Source: an uncultured Clostridia bacterium (GTDB taxonomy: Bacteria; Bacillota; Clostridia; UBA1381). From it: DNA of 59,371 bases. The DNA is taken from the NCBI GenBank assembly GCA_947626045.1, contig CANQQS010000002.1, positions 1-59,371 of the forward strand, in the 5' to 3' direction. Of the stretch, positions 7,937 to 15,495 are shown one piece after another (within the stretch, counting starts at the first letter, position 1; every line of letters starts with the position of its first letter). The position numbers were made by a program, and so were the translations under genes. The notes beneath the pieces were generated by a model. That model had not been told where the DNA came from and searched no databases. It saw only the letters and a program-made list of their open reading frames with translations.

Positions 7937-9313
7937 TTACGCACTAAATTTCTTTGACGGATTTAGCATATCTTGAAGCTTTTCCGCCGCTCTTGCGTCC
8001 GCCGCTTGTATAGCATGAGTATAAATATTTAATGTTGTGGTCTTGTTTGAGTGTCCCAACCGTTTTGATACCGTCGCAATATCCACTCCGCCGGCTATGA
8101 GCATTGTAGCTGATACATGCCGGAGTGTATGAATATGAGAATCAGGCAGATTATGGCGGTTTATAAATTTCTTATACCATGATGAAAGCGTGTCCGGGTG
8201 CATTGTGCCGCCGCTGTCTGATGTAAATACTTTACCGCTGTTTTGCCATTGGTCGCCAAGCTTAAACGCCGTTTTGCTCTGCTCAAGCTTATAAGTTTTT
8301 AATAACGCTATCATATCAGGCGGAATGTTCACGGCTCTTTGTGATTGTCTTGATTTGGTTGTGTCTTCATATACGCCCTTATTTGGTGTATAGAGCAAAC
8401 TCTTTGTTATACTGATAACGCCATTCCTTAAATCAATATCCGTCCAATTCAAGGCGCACAATTCGCCGCGCCGCAAGCCCGTATATAATATAAGCATTAT
8501 AGCTGTTTTATATTTTAGCGGTTCACCGTTCAAACACTTTATAAGCTGCTGTACTTCCTTCTCGTCAAGTACCGGAGCCTCTTTATATTCCACGCGCGGC
8601 GGCTTAACACGTCCGCAGGGATTGGAGGGGATCACTTGCCACTGCACCGCCGTTGTAAGGATTGACGATAATAAGCGATGATATTTTAATATAGTGCTGT
8701 CTGAAAGTTTGCCATCAGCATTTACAGGCGTAAATATATCTTTTTCGCCGAGGGCGGCGGCAATTTTGAGGGCTGTTGTTTTAGCAACATTCTTTCCGCT
8801 GATACAGGAGCGCAAACAATATTCCGATACATCCGCCGCCTCCGCAAGTTTTTTCTGTGTAAATCCTTTATTGCGCATAATCTCCTTGAAGTTGTCCGCC
8901 GCTCTATATTTTATATCGCGGCGCATACCGTCCTCAGAGAGATTATTATAAAATTCTTGTAAATGGTGCGGTTGCAGCTTTGCGAGCTTTATATGCCCTA
9001 TAGCTTGCAGGATAACAGGTATTACGTCATTATATCCCTTTATGCTCTTTTCTTTCAGCTGCTTTTGTGCGTATTCTTTCATCCATTTTTCGATAAATTC
9101 CGCAAGTGTTATTGTACCGTCAAGAAATTGTCCCGTTTCTACTTGCTGCTCAAAATTTACGGCTTGTTTATTCAGTTCCTTTTCTATCTGCTTTTTCGTC
9201 ATACCCGGGGCGGGTGTCCATGACTTTGTTTTTACAATCTGCTTGCCGTTACTGTCATATCCGGCTGATACGCGTATTTGATAGGCGTTACCGCGTTTTC
9301 TTATTGTTGCCAT
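7937..9313 (-). CDS. int: Tyrosine-recombinase integrase with an HTH inserted in the core-binding domain
   Basis: A 458-residue phage-type integrase that cuts and rejoins att sites through a 3'-phosphotyrosine. It has an N-terminal AP2-like arm-binding region (residues ~1-60) and an SAM-like core-binding domain from ~68. The catalytic residues are R281 (TGLRRGE), H395-x-x-R398, H421 (LGHS) and the nucleophile Y431 (NIYTH). Between the two halves of the core-binding domain (~141-190) is an extra XRE-like helix-turn-helix, FTQKKLAEAADVS..CISGKN. It starts at ATG 9311-9313 with AAAGGAGG upstream, and overlaps the repressor stop. Confidence 0.95.
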   Translation of the reverse strand: MATIRKRGNAYQIRVSAGYDSNGKQIVKTKSWTPAPGMTKKQIEKELNKQAVNFEQQVETGQFLDGTITLAEFIEKWMKEYAQKQLKEKSIKGYNDVIPVILQAIGHIKLAKLQPHHLQEFYNNLSEDGMRRDIKYRAADNFKEIMRNKGFTQKKLAEAADVSEYCLRSCISGKNVAKTTALKIAAALGEKDIFTPVNADGKLSDSTILKYHRLLSSILTTAVQWQVIPSNPCGRVKPPRVEYKEAPVLDEKEVQQLIKCLNGEPLKYKTAIMLILYTGLRRGELCALNWTDIDLRNGVISITKSLLYTPNKGVYEDTTKSRQSQRAVNIPPDMIALLKTYKLEQSKTAFKLGDQWQNSGKVFTSDSGGTMHPDTLSSWYKKFINRHNLPDSHIHTLRHVSATMLIAGGVDIATVSKRLGHSNKTTTLNIYTHAIQAADARAAEKLQDMLNPSKKFSA

Positions 9314-9912
9314 TATTCCGCCTCCTTTGTGGTTTTATATTTGTTTACAATATTCCAAAAAATATTTTCAGTTGTGTATTTATATAACGCTGATAATGGT
9401 ACATTGTCAATTTCATTAAGACAAAAAGGATTTATGTTATCCGGTGTTGGTATATAAGTATATTCGTCTGTATTTGCATAAAAGTTGCCACATAAAATTG
9501 ATGAAATTAACACTTGTAATTTCTCACTTTCAACAAGAAAACTGATAAAATCCGCAATATCACTCTCGTTAAGTGCTTTTTCTGCCATTAACATTGTAAT
9601 GGCACGAGATGAAAGTCCTATAGCAGCATTTATTCCTTGTATAGTTTCATTGCGTGTAGCTACATCAGATAAACCAAGCAAATAATCAGATGATACATTA
9701 AAGTATTCTGCTATTTTTTTTATCATTGTTGCATTTGGCTGTGTTTTGCCGTCTTTCCATTGTCCTATTGATTGTCTTGTTGCTCCAATAGAATCGGCAA
9801 GATCGGGCAGTGTTATACCCGCATTATTGATTAAAGCCCTTAATCTTGAAGCAAATACAGAATTATAATAATCTTCTGTTTTGGGTTTGCGTCCTCTTTT
9901 TTTACTTTCCAT
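9313..9912 (-). CDS. Phage-type XRE repressor
   Basis: A 199-residue protein with an N-terminal Cro/C1 HTH (LRALINNAGITLPDLADSIG, recognition helix TRQSIGQWKDGK, residues ~27-75). The C-terminal region of ~120 residues is unassigned and lacks the Ser/Lys signature of a LexA-type peptidase. It is therefore probably not cleaved by RecA activation, which is inference. It starts at ATG 9910-9912 behind AAAGGACG, and its stop overlaps the integrase start, so the two are coupled. It is expressed from the leftward half of the promoter pair at 9972-10032, as expected for a lysogeny regulator. Confidence 0.88.
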   Translation of the reverse strand: MESKKRGRKPKTEDYYNSVFASRLRALINNAGITLPDLADSIGATRQSIGQWKDGKTQPNATMIKKIAEYFNVSSDYLLGLSDVATRNETIQGINAAIGLSSRAITMLMAEKALNESDIADFISFLVESEKLQVLISSILCGNFYANTDEYTYIPTPDNINPFCLNEIDNVPLSALYKYTTENIFWNIVNKYKTTKEAE

Positions 9913-9941
9913 AATATTTCGTCCTTTCTTAGTAAAAATAA

Positions 9942-10032
9942 ATTGCTTTTTGCAATATTTAGAAATTACTATTTACATTTATGTTTCTTTATGCTATAAT
10001 AACAGTATAGTAAATTTTTATTGACTTGTCAA
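9942..10032. promoter_or_regulatory. Lysogeny switch: overlapping face-to-face promoters with operator-like palindromes
   Basis: Rightward promoter: TTTACA 9972-9977, a 17-bp spacer, TATAAT 9995-10000. Leftward promoter: TTGACA (reverse of 10027-10032), a 17-bp spacer, TATACT (reverse of 10004-10009). The -10 boxes are only 3 bp apart and the two transcripts would start inside each other, so the promoters cannot both be occupied. Palindromes TTGAC-TT-GTCAA (10021-10032) and ATTGC-TTTTT-GCAAT (9942-9956) are candidate operators. A second, weaker rightward promoter may lie at 10021-10050 (TTGACT, TAAAAT). Confidence 0.85.
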
Positions 10033-10068
10033 GAAAAATGAAAATAAAATTACAGGAGGTGTAAAACG

Positions 10069-10251
10069 ATGATGAATTGTGAAGAAATCTACGACAAAAC
10101 GCAAGCCGGGGAAGAACGTATGAAGTCTATCAGGGCAGCGGAGGCTCAAAGGGCATATATGAGGGCATGGAGAGCAAAAAACAAAGACAAAACACGAGAA
10201 TATAACAAGCGATATTGGGAAAAACGCGCGGCAAAGGAAATGGAGGGATAA
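10069..10251 (+). CDS. Small basic early protein of the element, unknown
   Basis: A 60-residue, highly charged, helical protein (EAQRAYMRAWRAKNKDKTREYNKRYWEKR) starting at ATG 10069 behind AGGAGGTG. It is the first gene of the rightward unit. Short basic proteins of this kind are common in clostridial phages. No function is assignable. Confidence 0.6.
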   Translation: MMNCEEIYDKTQAGEERMKSIRAAEAQRAYMRAWRAKNKDKTREYNKRYWEKRAAKEMEG

Positions 10252-10255
10252 CGCG

Positions 10256-10570
10256 ATGAATAACGCAGCTATGAAAATTGCCGCACCCGAGGCGGAAATT
10301 ATAAATTTTACACCTCAACCCATGCGAGGAATTAAACAAGCCGTGGCGGAAATAAAAGCGGCTGATCCATGCACCGCGCTTACTGTAAATGGCTTAAGGG
10401 CGTTAGTAAACAATGGGACGCTTCCGTGTGTACGAATGGGACGCAAAATCTTAGTGAATATGCGAGTTCTCGACGATTATTTATATAACGGCGCGGCATC
10501 GGAAACAAAGACAACAGCGTCTACAATCCGCCGCATATCGGAGGTAAAACAATGTCAAGGGGATATATAA
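10256..10570 (+). CDS. Excisionase-like winged-helix DNA-binding protein
   Basis: A 104-residue protein. Residues ~40-80 (ALTVNGLRALVNNGTLPCVRMGR, then KILVNMRVLDDYL) match the excisionase/MerR-like winged helix, in which a start helix, a recognition helix and a wing hairpin bind DNA. In an integrative element the likely role is Xis (directing excision) or a regulator; the sequence alone cannot separate these. It is 4 bp downstream of the previous gene, and its 3' end overlaps the next gene by 19 bp. Confidence 0.75.
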   Translation: MNNAAMKIAAPEAEIINFTPQPMRGIKQAVAEIKAADPCTALTVNGLRALVNNGTLPCVRMGRKILVNMRVLDDYLYNGAASETKTTASTIRRISEVKQCQGDI

Positions 10571-10914
10571 AATTATATCGAAAAATGCTTGAAAATCCTA
10601 TCGTGTGCAAAGACAATGATTATGTTAGAGTATGGATAGAACTCTTATTAAAAGTTACTCATAAATGTTGTTTTGCTATAAGCGGCGGAAAAAGAATAAC
10701 ACTTAAGCCGGGACAGCTCGTAACCGGTCGTCGAGTTTTAGCCGAAGCCTGTAACATTGACCCAAGCAAGGCAGAAAGAATTTTGAAAGCCTTTGAAAAA
10801 GAACATCAAATTGAACAGCACACAACGAATACAGACCGCATAATTACTATTGTAAATTGGGATATATACCAAAACAATGAACAGCAAAATGAACATCAAG
10901 CGAACAACAACTGA
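10552..10914 (+). CDS. Replication-initiator-like protein (replisome organiser N-terminal type)
   Basis: A 120-residue protein with the winged-helix N-terminal pattern of phage replisome organisers: GYIKLYRKMLENPIVCKDNDYVRVWIELL near the start, GQLVTGRRVLAEACNI in the middle, and an ILKAFEKEHQI-type recognition helix. It then has IITIVNWDIYQ and a low-complexity NNEQQNEHQANNN tail. The usual DnaD-like C-terminal domain is absent, so it is short for the family. A role in starting element replication is inferred and fits the palindrome-rich region just downstream. Confidence 0.65.
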   Translation: MSRGYIKLYRKMLENPIVCKDNDYVRVWIELLLKVTHKCCFAISGGKRITLKPGQLVTGRRVLAEACNIDPSKAERILKAFEKEHQIEQHTTNTDRIITIVNWDIYQNNEQQNEHQANNN

Positions 10915-11261
10915 ACAACAACTGAACACATAACAATAATGTAAGAATGTAAGAATGTAAATATAATAAAATATATATGGTCATTTCAGAGCTATCAGCT
11001 CAGTTACAGCTATAGCGAAAAAGCTTACAATCCGCATAGTTAAGCCGTTTTATAACATATGTCAATCTGTTATGATTAAGGCGAGTTATGATAAATGTTT
11101 ACAAAAATGCTCAAAATGTAAACATTTTCCCCTAAAATGCACGCATTTTAACCCGTTTTGCTTACATTTTAGGGATAATTGCTCTTTTACAGTAAATCGA
11201 CAACACTATTATATTATATCACTGCCGGTGTTGTCAATTACTGTTTTAGGGGGTTGCTGCC
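10915..11261. other. Non-coding palindrome-rich region; candidate element origin
   Basis: No credible gene. It contains the near-perfect palindromes AAAATGT-AA-ACATTTT (11113-11128) and AAAATGC-AC-GCATTTT (11134-11149), an outer inverted repeat CCCTAAAATG (11130-11139) / CATTTTAGGG (11165-11174), and short GTAAGAAT direct repeats (~10940-10960). Position between a replication-like gene and a sigma-like gene suggests an iteron-type origin or regulatory region. Confidence 0.5.
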
Positions 11262-11993
11262 ATGACAAACGAACGACTTGCGGAGCTTGCTCAGGATCCG
11301 GAGAATTCGGAGCTTGTTCCTGTGTTATGGGAAAAAGTACGCGATTTGCTATATATGAAAGCATATCAAGCTTATAACGAATACAAAACAGCGTTTGACT
11401 GTTGCGGTGTTGAATTATCCGACATCAGGCAGGAGTGCTATTTTGTATTTCTTGAGGCTTTGAAATATTATAAACCTCAAGGAGGATACAAATTTAATAC
11501 ATATTTCGCCTTGCCGTTTAAGAGCGCATTGCAAAGGCTATGGGGTACAAAATCGGGCAAGAGAAATCCACTAAACGCCGCCGCCAGTCTTGAAAAGCAT
11601 TTAACAGGAACGGACGGAGCGGAGGGTGAAAAAACTCTTGCTGATATATTGCCGAGTAAAATCAATATTGAGCGGGAAGTAACCGACATAATAGAAAAAG
11701 GTGAAGAACGCGCGGCGGTTCGGTATGCGGTGAATCGGCTATCGGAGCCTCTACGAGATGTTATAAACCGTTATTATTTTCAAGATGAAACACTTGAGGA
11801 AATAGCAGAAGCAACCGGAACAACCAAGCAGACTGTATTAAATCAACGAGACTATGCACTCAGTTTGTTAAGAAGATCCGCCGCGCTCCGACGATTATAC
11901 AGAGCGCAGGAAAAACATATTACATGGAAAAACTTGTCATATATGGAATGGAAGCCGCAATATTTTGATGATGTAAACCGACTGAGAGAATAA
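11262..11993 (+). CDS. Sigma-70-like factor of the element
   Basis: A 243-residue protein with region-2-like (FDCCGVELSDIRQECYFVFLEALKYYKP, residues ~45-75) and region-4-like segments. Near the C-terminus, LSEPLRDVINRYYFQDETLEEIAEATGTTKQTVLNQRDYALSLLRR is a typical sigma region 4 HTH, DETLEEIAEATGTTKQTV. It starts at ATG 11262 with AGGGGGTTGCTGCC upstream. Such short sigma-like proteins in phages and integrative elements direct late or transfer genes; the target promoters here are unknown. Confidence 0.8.
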   Translation: MTNERLAELAQDPENSELVPVLWEKVRDLLYMKAYQAYNEYKTAFDCCGVELSDIRQECYFVFLEALKYYKPQGGYKFNTYFALPFKSALQRLWGTKSGKRNPLNAAASLEKHLTGTDGAEGEKTLADILPSKINIEREVTDIIEKGEERAAVRYAVNRLSEPLRDVINRYYFQDETLEEIAEATGTTKQTVLNQRDYALSLLRRSAALRRLYRAQEKHITWKNLSYMEWKPQYFDDVNRLRE

Positions 11994-12007
11994 AGAGGGA
12001 TAGCAAA

Positions 12008-12472
12008 TTGAAATCTGATACAGAGTATATTTTAACCGACAGTGAAATCAAAGAGATTGTAACGCTTGCGGCGGCAGAGGCGATAAAAGCATATAAAACC
12101 GCCGCACACGATGACCTCATGGAGAGAACCGAGCGACGCATAAGCGCAACAAAAAAGCTGTTGCAGAATTACAAAAAGTATATCGTAATAGCAAACGCCG
12201 TTCCGGAATTAAATCAAGAACAGATGAAGCACGTCGAAAGAATGTTGACGGTATATAAAAATCGCTGTTTAAGCTCACATAAACAGGAAGCGCGGCGGCG
12301 TTGGCGTGTGATAGAATTAACACATCTAACAGAGCCGGAACATACACATAAAGAAGTTGCTCAGATTGTTTATTGTAGTACCAGAACAATAGATTTTGAT
12401 TTGCAAAAAGCTTATAAAGAGCTATCGGATTTATTTTTCGGGATAGATTTTCAAATGCTGTTATTGGAATGA
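12008..12472 (+). CDS. ArpU/RinA-like late transcription regulator
   Basis: A 154-residue protein starting at TTG 12008 behind AGAGGGA. It has a helical N-terminal region and a C-terminal sigma-region-4-like HTH (HLTEPEHTHKEVAQIVYCST, then RTIDFDLQKAYKELSDLF). That arrangement is typical of phage ArpU/RinA-type activators, which usually sit just before the packaging genes. Here the next large gene is the portal, so the position fits, although terminase is missing. Confidence 0.7.
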   Translation: MKSDTEYILTDSEIKEIVTLAAAEAIKAYKTAAHDDLMERTERRISATKKLLQNYKKYIVIANAVPELNQEQMKHVERMLTVYKNRCLSSHKQEARRRWRVIELTHLTEPEHTHKEVAQIVYCSTRTIDFDLQKAYKELSDLFFGIDFQMLLLE

Positions 12473-12486
12473 AAAAGGAGATTATT

Positions 12487-12756
12487 ATGACAGAAAAAAA
12501 TCAATCGAACAAAGAGCGAACCGAGAGAAAAAAGGCAAAAAAGTCAGATGAATGGGATTTGGAACTTCTTGATGATTGGACTAAAGACTTGAGGCTTGCT
12601 TTTGCTGATTGGGCTAAAGATTTGAAGCTTGCTTTTGCTGATTGGACAAAGGATCTTGATTTGGATTGGGGACTTCCTGATCTTAATTGGAGCATTGAAC
12701 CGGAAGAAGACACGACAAAGCGAGAAAAAGAGGTAAAGCATGACAAAAGCAAATAA
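12487..12756 (+). CDS. Small repeat protein with DW(T/A)KDL repeats, unknown
   Basis: An 89-residue acidic protein starting at ATG 12487, because AAAAGGAG precedes it by 6 bases; the ATG at 12469 overlaps the previous stop and lacks a ribosome site. Its middle has tandem copies of an 11-residue unit DWTKDLRLAFA / DWAKDLKLAFA / DWTKDLDLDW, encoded by 33-bp repeats at 12574-12606 and 12607-12639 and a partial third from 12640. The unit has amphipathic-helix spacing. It overlaps the portal gene by 17 bp. I do not recognise it. Confidence 0.6.
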   Translation: MTEKNQSNKERTERKKAKKSDEWDLELLDDWTKDLRLAFADWAKDLKLAFADWTKDLDLDWGLPDLNWSIEPEEDTTKREKEVKHDKSK

Positions 12757-14245
12757 TATACTGAAATCCCATACATCAGAACAGCTTAACCCCGAATCCG
12801 CTCTATCTGCATATGAGTGGATAAATAAGCCGTATAACCAGCGCGGATTACAGAATATAGTGAGGGATTCGGTTATATTACCGCAATGTATAGAAGCATA
12901 CGCAGATAATATAGCAGGGTTCGGTGTTGGTGTGAGGTATAAAGACGAATTTAATTCAGAGACGGAATCGCTTGAAATGAAGCAAGAATTTGAAAAAGTT
13001 CAGAATATTATAAAGATGTTAGGGGCGGAAATAGACGTAAAAGAAATTCTAATGCGTGTAATAAAAAACCGCGAAACATTCGGGATAGCTTACCTTGAAT
13101 GTATACGCAACCTAAACGGCGATGTAGTACAGATTGAAAACATTAAGGACGTTCCGAGCGTTGAAATGACGAAGCCTGACGGCGACTACATCTCTTATGA
13201 ATGCAGATACGGCAGTGAAAGCGTAACGCGGCGTAAACAGTTCCGCAAGTTCCGGCAAACGATAGGAAGCAAAACCGTATACTTCAAAGAGTTTGGGGAT
13301 AGTCGTATTATGGATAAGCACACCGGCAAATACGTTGATAGCCTTGAGATGAAAAACCGAGCAAATGAAATACTTGTTTTTACTGTTGGCGGCGGCGAAT
13401 ACGGCGAGGTTCGTTGGATAGGACAAACTTTGCCGCAGAACGGGACGCGGAAATCCGAATAGCTCAACAATAATTACTTTCTGAATGGTAGACATATACC
13501 GCTGATGATTGCTATTCGCGGCGGAACGCTGACGCAGGAAAGTAAAGATAAGCTCAAGGCGTACCTCAATGGAGTGAGAGGCGAGTCCGCGCAGCACGGT
13601 TTTCTCATAATAGAAGCAGAGTCCAACGGCAACAGGACAGCGTTTGACGAAGATAAGCCGGATATACAGGTTGTACCGCTGTCATCTATATTGCAGCAGG
13701 ACGCACTATTTCAGAAGTATCAGGACGACGCAAGGAAAAAGGCGCAGTCTGCTTTTAGGCTGCCGGCTTTGTATGTAGGATATACTAAAGACTATGACCG
13801 CGCTACATCATACGCAGCTATGGAAGTTACAGAAAAACAGGTATTTCAGCCGGAACGCGTTTCTATGGCATGGCAGCTCAACAACAAGCTCCTGAAAAGC
13901 TATAACTTCAAGTATTGCGAGGTATATCTGAAAGAACCGGAAATCTCCAACCCTGACGACATAACGAAGCTGATTTCCGTTGCTACCAATGCAGGAGGAG
14001 TTACTCCTAACCTTGCGAGAGAGATAGCTTGTAAGGCAGTAGGCAGGGTGTCAGAAGATTATAAAGGAAATTGGGGCAACATTCCTCTTGCATACATCAA
14101 AAATACCGTTTCACAAGCAAATACAGCCGTAAATGCGGCTATATCGAAAGCGCGGCGGGATAATTCGGAAGATATAATTCCAATACTCAAGGGGATAAAG
14201 GACGCTATAAACGAGATAACAAAGCATACAGGCGGCGGAGAATAA
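12740..14245 (+). pseudogene. PBSX-type phage portal protein interrupted by one in-frame TAG
   Basis: Both halves are in the same frame and together give a normal ~500-residue portal protein. Codons 1-240 carry LNPESALSAYEWINKPYNQR, IVRDSVILPQCIEAYADNI and the KQFRKFRQTIG region. TAG at 13460-13462 interrupts NGTRKSE*LNNNYFLNGRHI, and the frame then continues to TAA 14243-14245 through KAQSAFRLPALYVGYTKDYDRA and SNPDDITKLISVATNAGG. A portal forms the dodecameric DNA entry ring of the capsid. The intact LNNNYF continuation suggests a recent nonsense mutation or readthrough. Internal restart is possible (ATG 13505) but would give a partial protein. No terminase or capsid gene is adjacent. Confidence 0.88.
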
Positions 14246-14254
14246 GCCGCCGCC
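14231..14254 (+). terminator. Hairpin at the end of the portal gene
   Basis: GGCGGCGG (14231-14238) pairs with CCGCCGCC (14247-14254) around the portal stop codon. A T-rich stretch follows only after ~10 bases, so efficiency is uncertain. Confidence 0.5.
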
Positions 14255-14266
14255 CCGCCTCGAATT

Positions 14267-14443
14267 TTATTCATAAAATGCTTTTTGCAGTCTTTCATAC
14301 TTATCGGAAAAAGTGCTATTTGTGATATTTATTAAATCTCTGTAGTCCTCTATACTGTCAATTTCCGCCGCTGAAATTACCGATAACAAGGTACCAACCT
14401 CTTTCAAAGCAATAATTGAATTTTCTAAATCTACAGTTTGCAT
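14267..14443 (-). CDS. Small acidic protein, unknown
   Basis: A 58-residue protein beginning at ATG 14441-14443, with AGGAG 8 bases upstream. It is helical (LENSIIALKEVGTLLSVISAAEI). It is the second gene of a leftward two-gene unit inside the element; its ribosome site overlaps the stop of the upstream gene, implying coupling. No family recognised. Confidence 0.55.
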   Translation of the reverse strand: MQTVDLENSIIALKEVGTLLSVISAAEIDSIEDYRDLINITNSTFSDKYERLQKAFYE

Positions 14444-14454
14444 TATTCTCACTC

Positions 14455-14646
14455 CTATCTTGAATTATTTATTTGTTCGTGAACCCATGTATATAAATCC
14501 TTGTATGTATTAAACAATGGGATTTCAAGCGTTATGTAAAAATCTTGCAACAATCGCTTAAAATATCTGTAGTCGCTTTCTTTTGGTGTTTGCTTCCATT
14601 GTCTTTCTTGTATCTGTGTAGATACTGCTTTGCTTCTCATTCCCAT
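14455..14646 (-). CDS. Small protein, unknown
   Basis: A 63-residue protein starting at ATG 14644-14646, with GGAGG about 11 bases upstream, and ending in TAG. Aromatic-rich and helical (DYRYFKRLLQDFYITLEIPL, DLYTWVHEQINN). It is paired with the acidic 58-residue gene downstream. A basic/acidic small pair in a mobile element can be a toxin-antitoxin or anti-phage pair, but nothing in the sequence identifies one. Confidence 0.55.
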   Translation of the reverse strand: MGMRSKAVSTQIQERQWKQTPKESDYRYFKRLLQDFYITLEIPLFNTYKDLYTWVHEQINNSR

Positions 14647-14671
14647 TTTATAAAATCCTCCGAATAAAATC

Positions 14672-14790
14672 TTGACTTGAGGCGGCGGCTATGATACAAT
14701 GATGTTGCTATAAATCAATGCACAGCCGCCGCTTGTTGGTGGGGTGTACCGCCTTGTATAAGTTTGCGGCTTATACAAGGCATTTTCTTT
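14672..14790 (+). ncRNA. Candidate small RNA with its own promoter and terminator
   Basis: TTGACT 14672-14677, a 17-bp spacer and TACAAT 14695-14700 predict a start near 14707. A 12-bp perfect hairpin (14751-14762 with 14770-14781) followed by ATTTTCTTTTT ends it near 14790. There is no reading frame in the ~84-nt product. GGCGGCGGCT in the promoter spacer (14681-14690) is repeated inverted as AGCCGCCGC in the transcript (14724-14732). Its 3' end abuts the stop codon of the convergent HIRAN-like gene. Confidence 0.6.
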
Positions 14791-15234
14791 TTACGCGAGC
14801 TGTAACGTAATTACCGCTCCGTAATTCATATACGGCGCGTAATGCCCGCGTACCGCTTTGAACGAGGCGGTAAGGTTCAGCCCCTTATCCATGAGAGCCG
14901 CCGCGACATACGCGAGATTTCGCGGTATATAGCCCATATGGTAATCCTCCGAGCCGTTCACCGATACAAGCACCTTGACGGCGTTGTTATCGTGCAGATT
15001 CGCGTGGTCGCGCTCCAGCTTCGCGCTCACCTGTTCGGGGCGGTATGCGGTCAATATGCGGTGTAACGCCCGCTGACGATTGCCCTTTGTAACTCCGGCT
15101 ACCTTCGTATCAATCGCCTTGCCCTTGATAAGCCGCCATGCGCGCTTGAACGCTGCCGATAAAGTCAATCCCATTTTCTTTAAACGATTCGCCATAGTCG
15201 CTACCTTGCGGCGAATTTCTGTAATGTTTTTCAT
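14791..15234 (-). CDS. HIRAN-like domain protein
   Basis: A 147-residue protein. The segment AKLERDHANLHDNNAVKVLV, then GYIPRNLAYVAAALMDKG (residues ~70-125), fits the HIRAN pattern (R.PDN..D.NAV.V....GY(L/I)P...A). HIRAN domains are found in eukaryotic helicases and bacterial mobile elements and bind DNA ends or damaged DNA. The N-terminal region is basic and has a GLTLSAAFKRAW segment echoed near the C-terminus as GLNLTASFKAV. It starts at ATG 15232-15234 with AAAGGAG 9 bases upstream; the TTG at 15243 touches that site. Confidence 0.65.
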   Translation of the reverse strand: MKNITEIRRKVATMANRLKKMGLTLSAAFKRAWRLIKGKAIDTKVAGVTKGNRQRALHRILTAYRPEQVSAKLERDHANLHDNNAVKVLVSVNGSEDYHMGYIPRNLAYVAAALMDKGLNLTASFKAVRGHYAPYMNYGAVITLQLA

Positions 15235-15283
15235 TTCGTTCAACTCCTTTCACTTGAGGTCGTTTCCCTTACCTCTTGATTGC

Positions 15284-15375
15284 ATTATACTATACTATCG
15301 ACAATATATCAATAGGCAATGTAAACAATATTATCGGCAATATATTGTGCAATATGTATATTGACGACAATATGT
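15284..15375. promoter_or_regulatory. Leftward promoter and repeated GACAATAT-like boxes
   Basis: Minus strand: TTGATA (reverse of 15307-15312), a 17-bp spacer, TATAAT (reverse of 15284-15289), driving the HIRAN-like gene. Four related boxes, (C)GACAATATA, GGCAATGTA, GGCAATATA and CGACAATAT, lie between 15299 and 15375. They reach the divergent toxin promoter, so a shared operator array is likely. Confidence 0.6.
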
Positions 15376-15495
15376 TATAATGTTATAATATAATTGCAGT
15401 TAAGGAATTAACTGTAGGTGACAGAGAAATCTGTGTGACCTTGATAACAGGAGCGGCGGCGGCTGTTCCGACTCTCTTGCAAAGGGGGTCTGCTT

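Noticed and set aside
9106..9387. Forward-strand frames opposite the integrase
   Set aside because: They are shadows of the integrase gene with no ribosome sites.
11072..11377. A Cys-rich frame (KCLQKCSKCKHFPLKC..)
   Set aside because: The cysteines arise from the AAAATG/ACATTTT palindromes read in frame; it overlaps the well-supported sigma-like gene start and lacks a ribosome site.
13460..13462. Genetic code change or selenocysteine/pyrrolysine use
   Set aside because: TAG ends several normal genes here (dnaA, parB, gerC-type); no special downstream structure was apparent.
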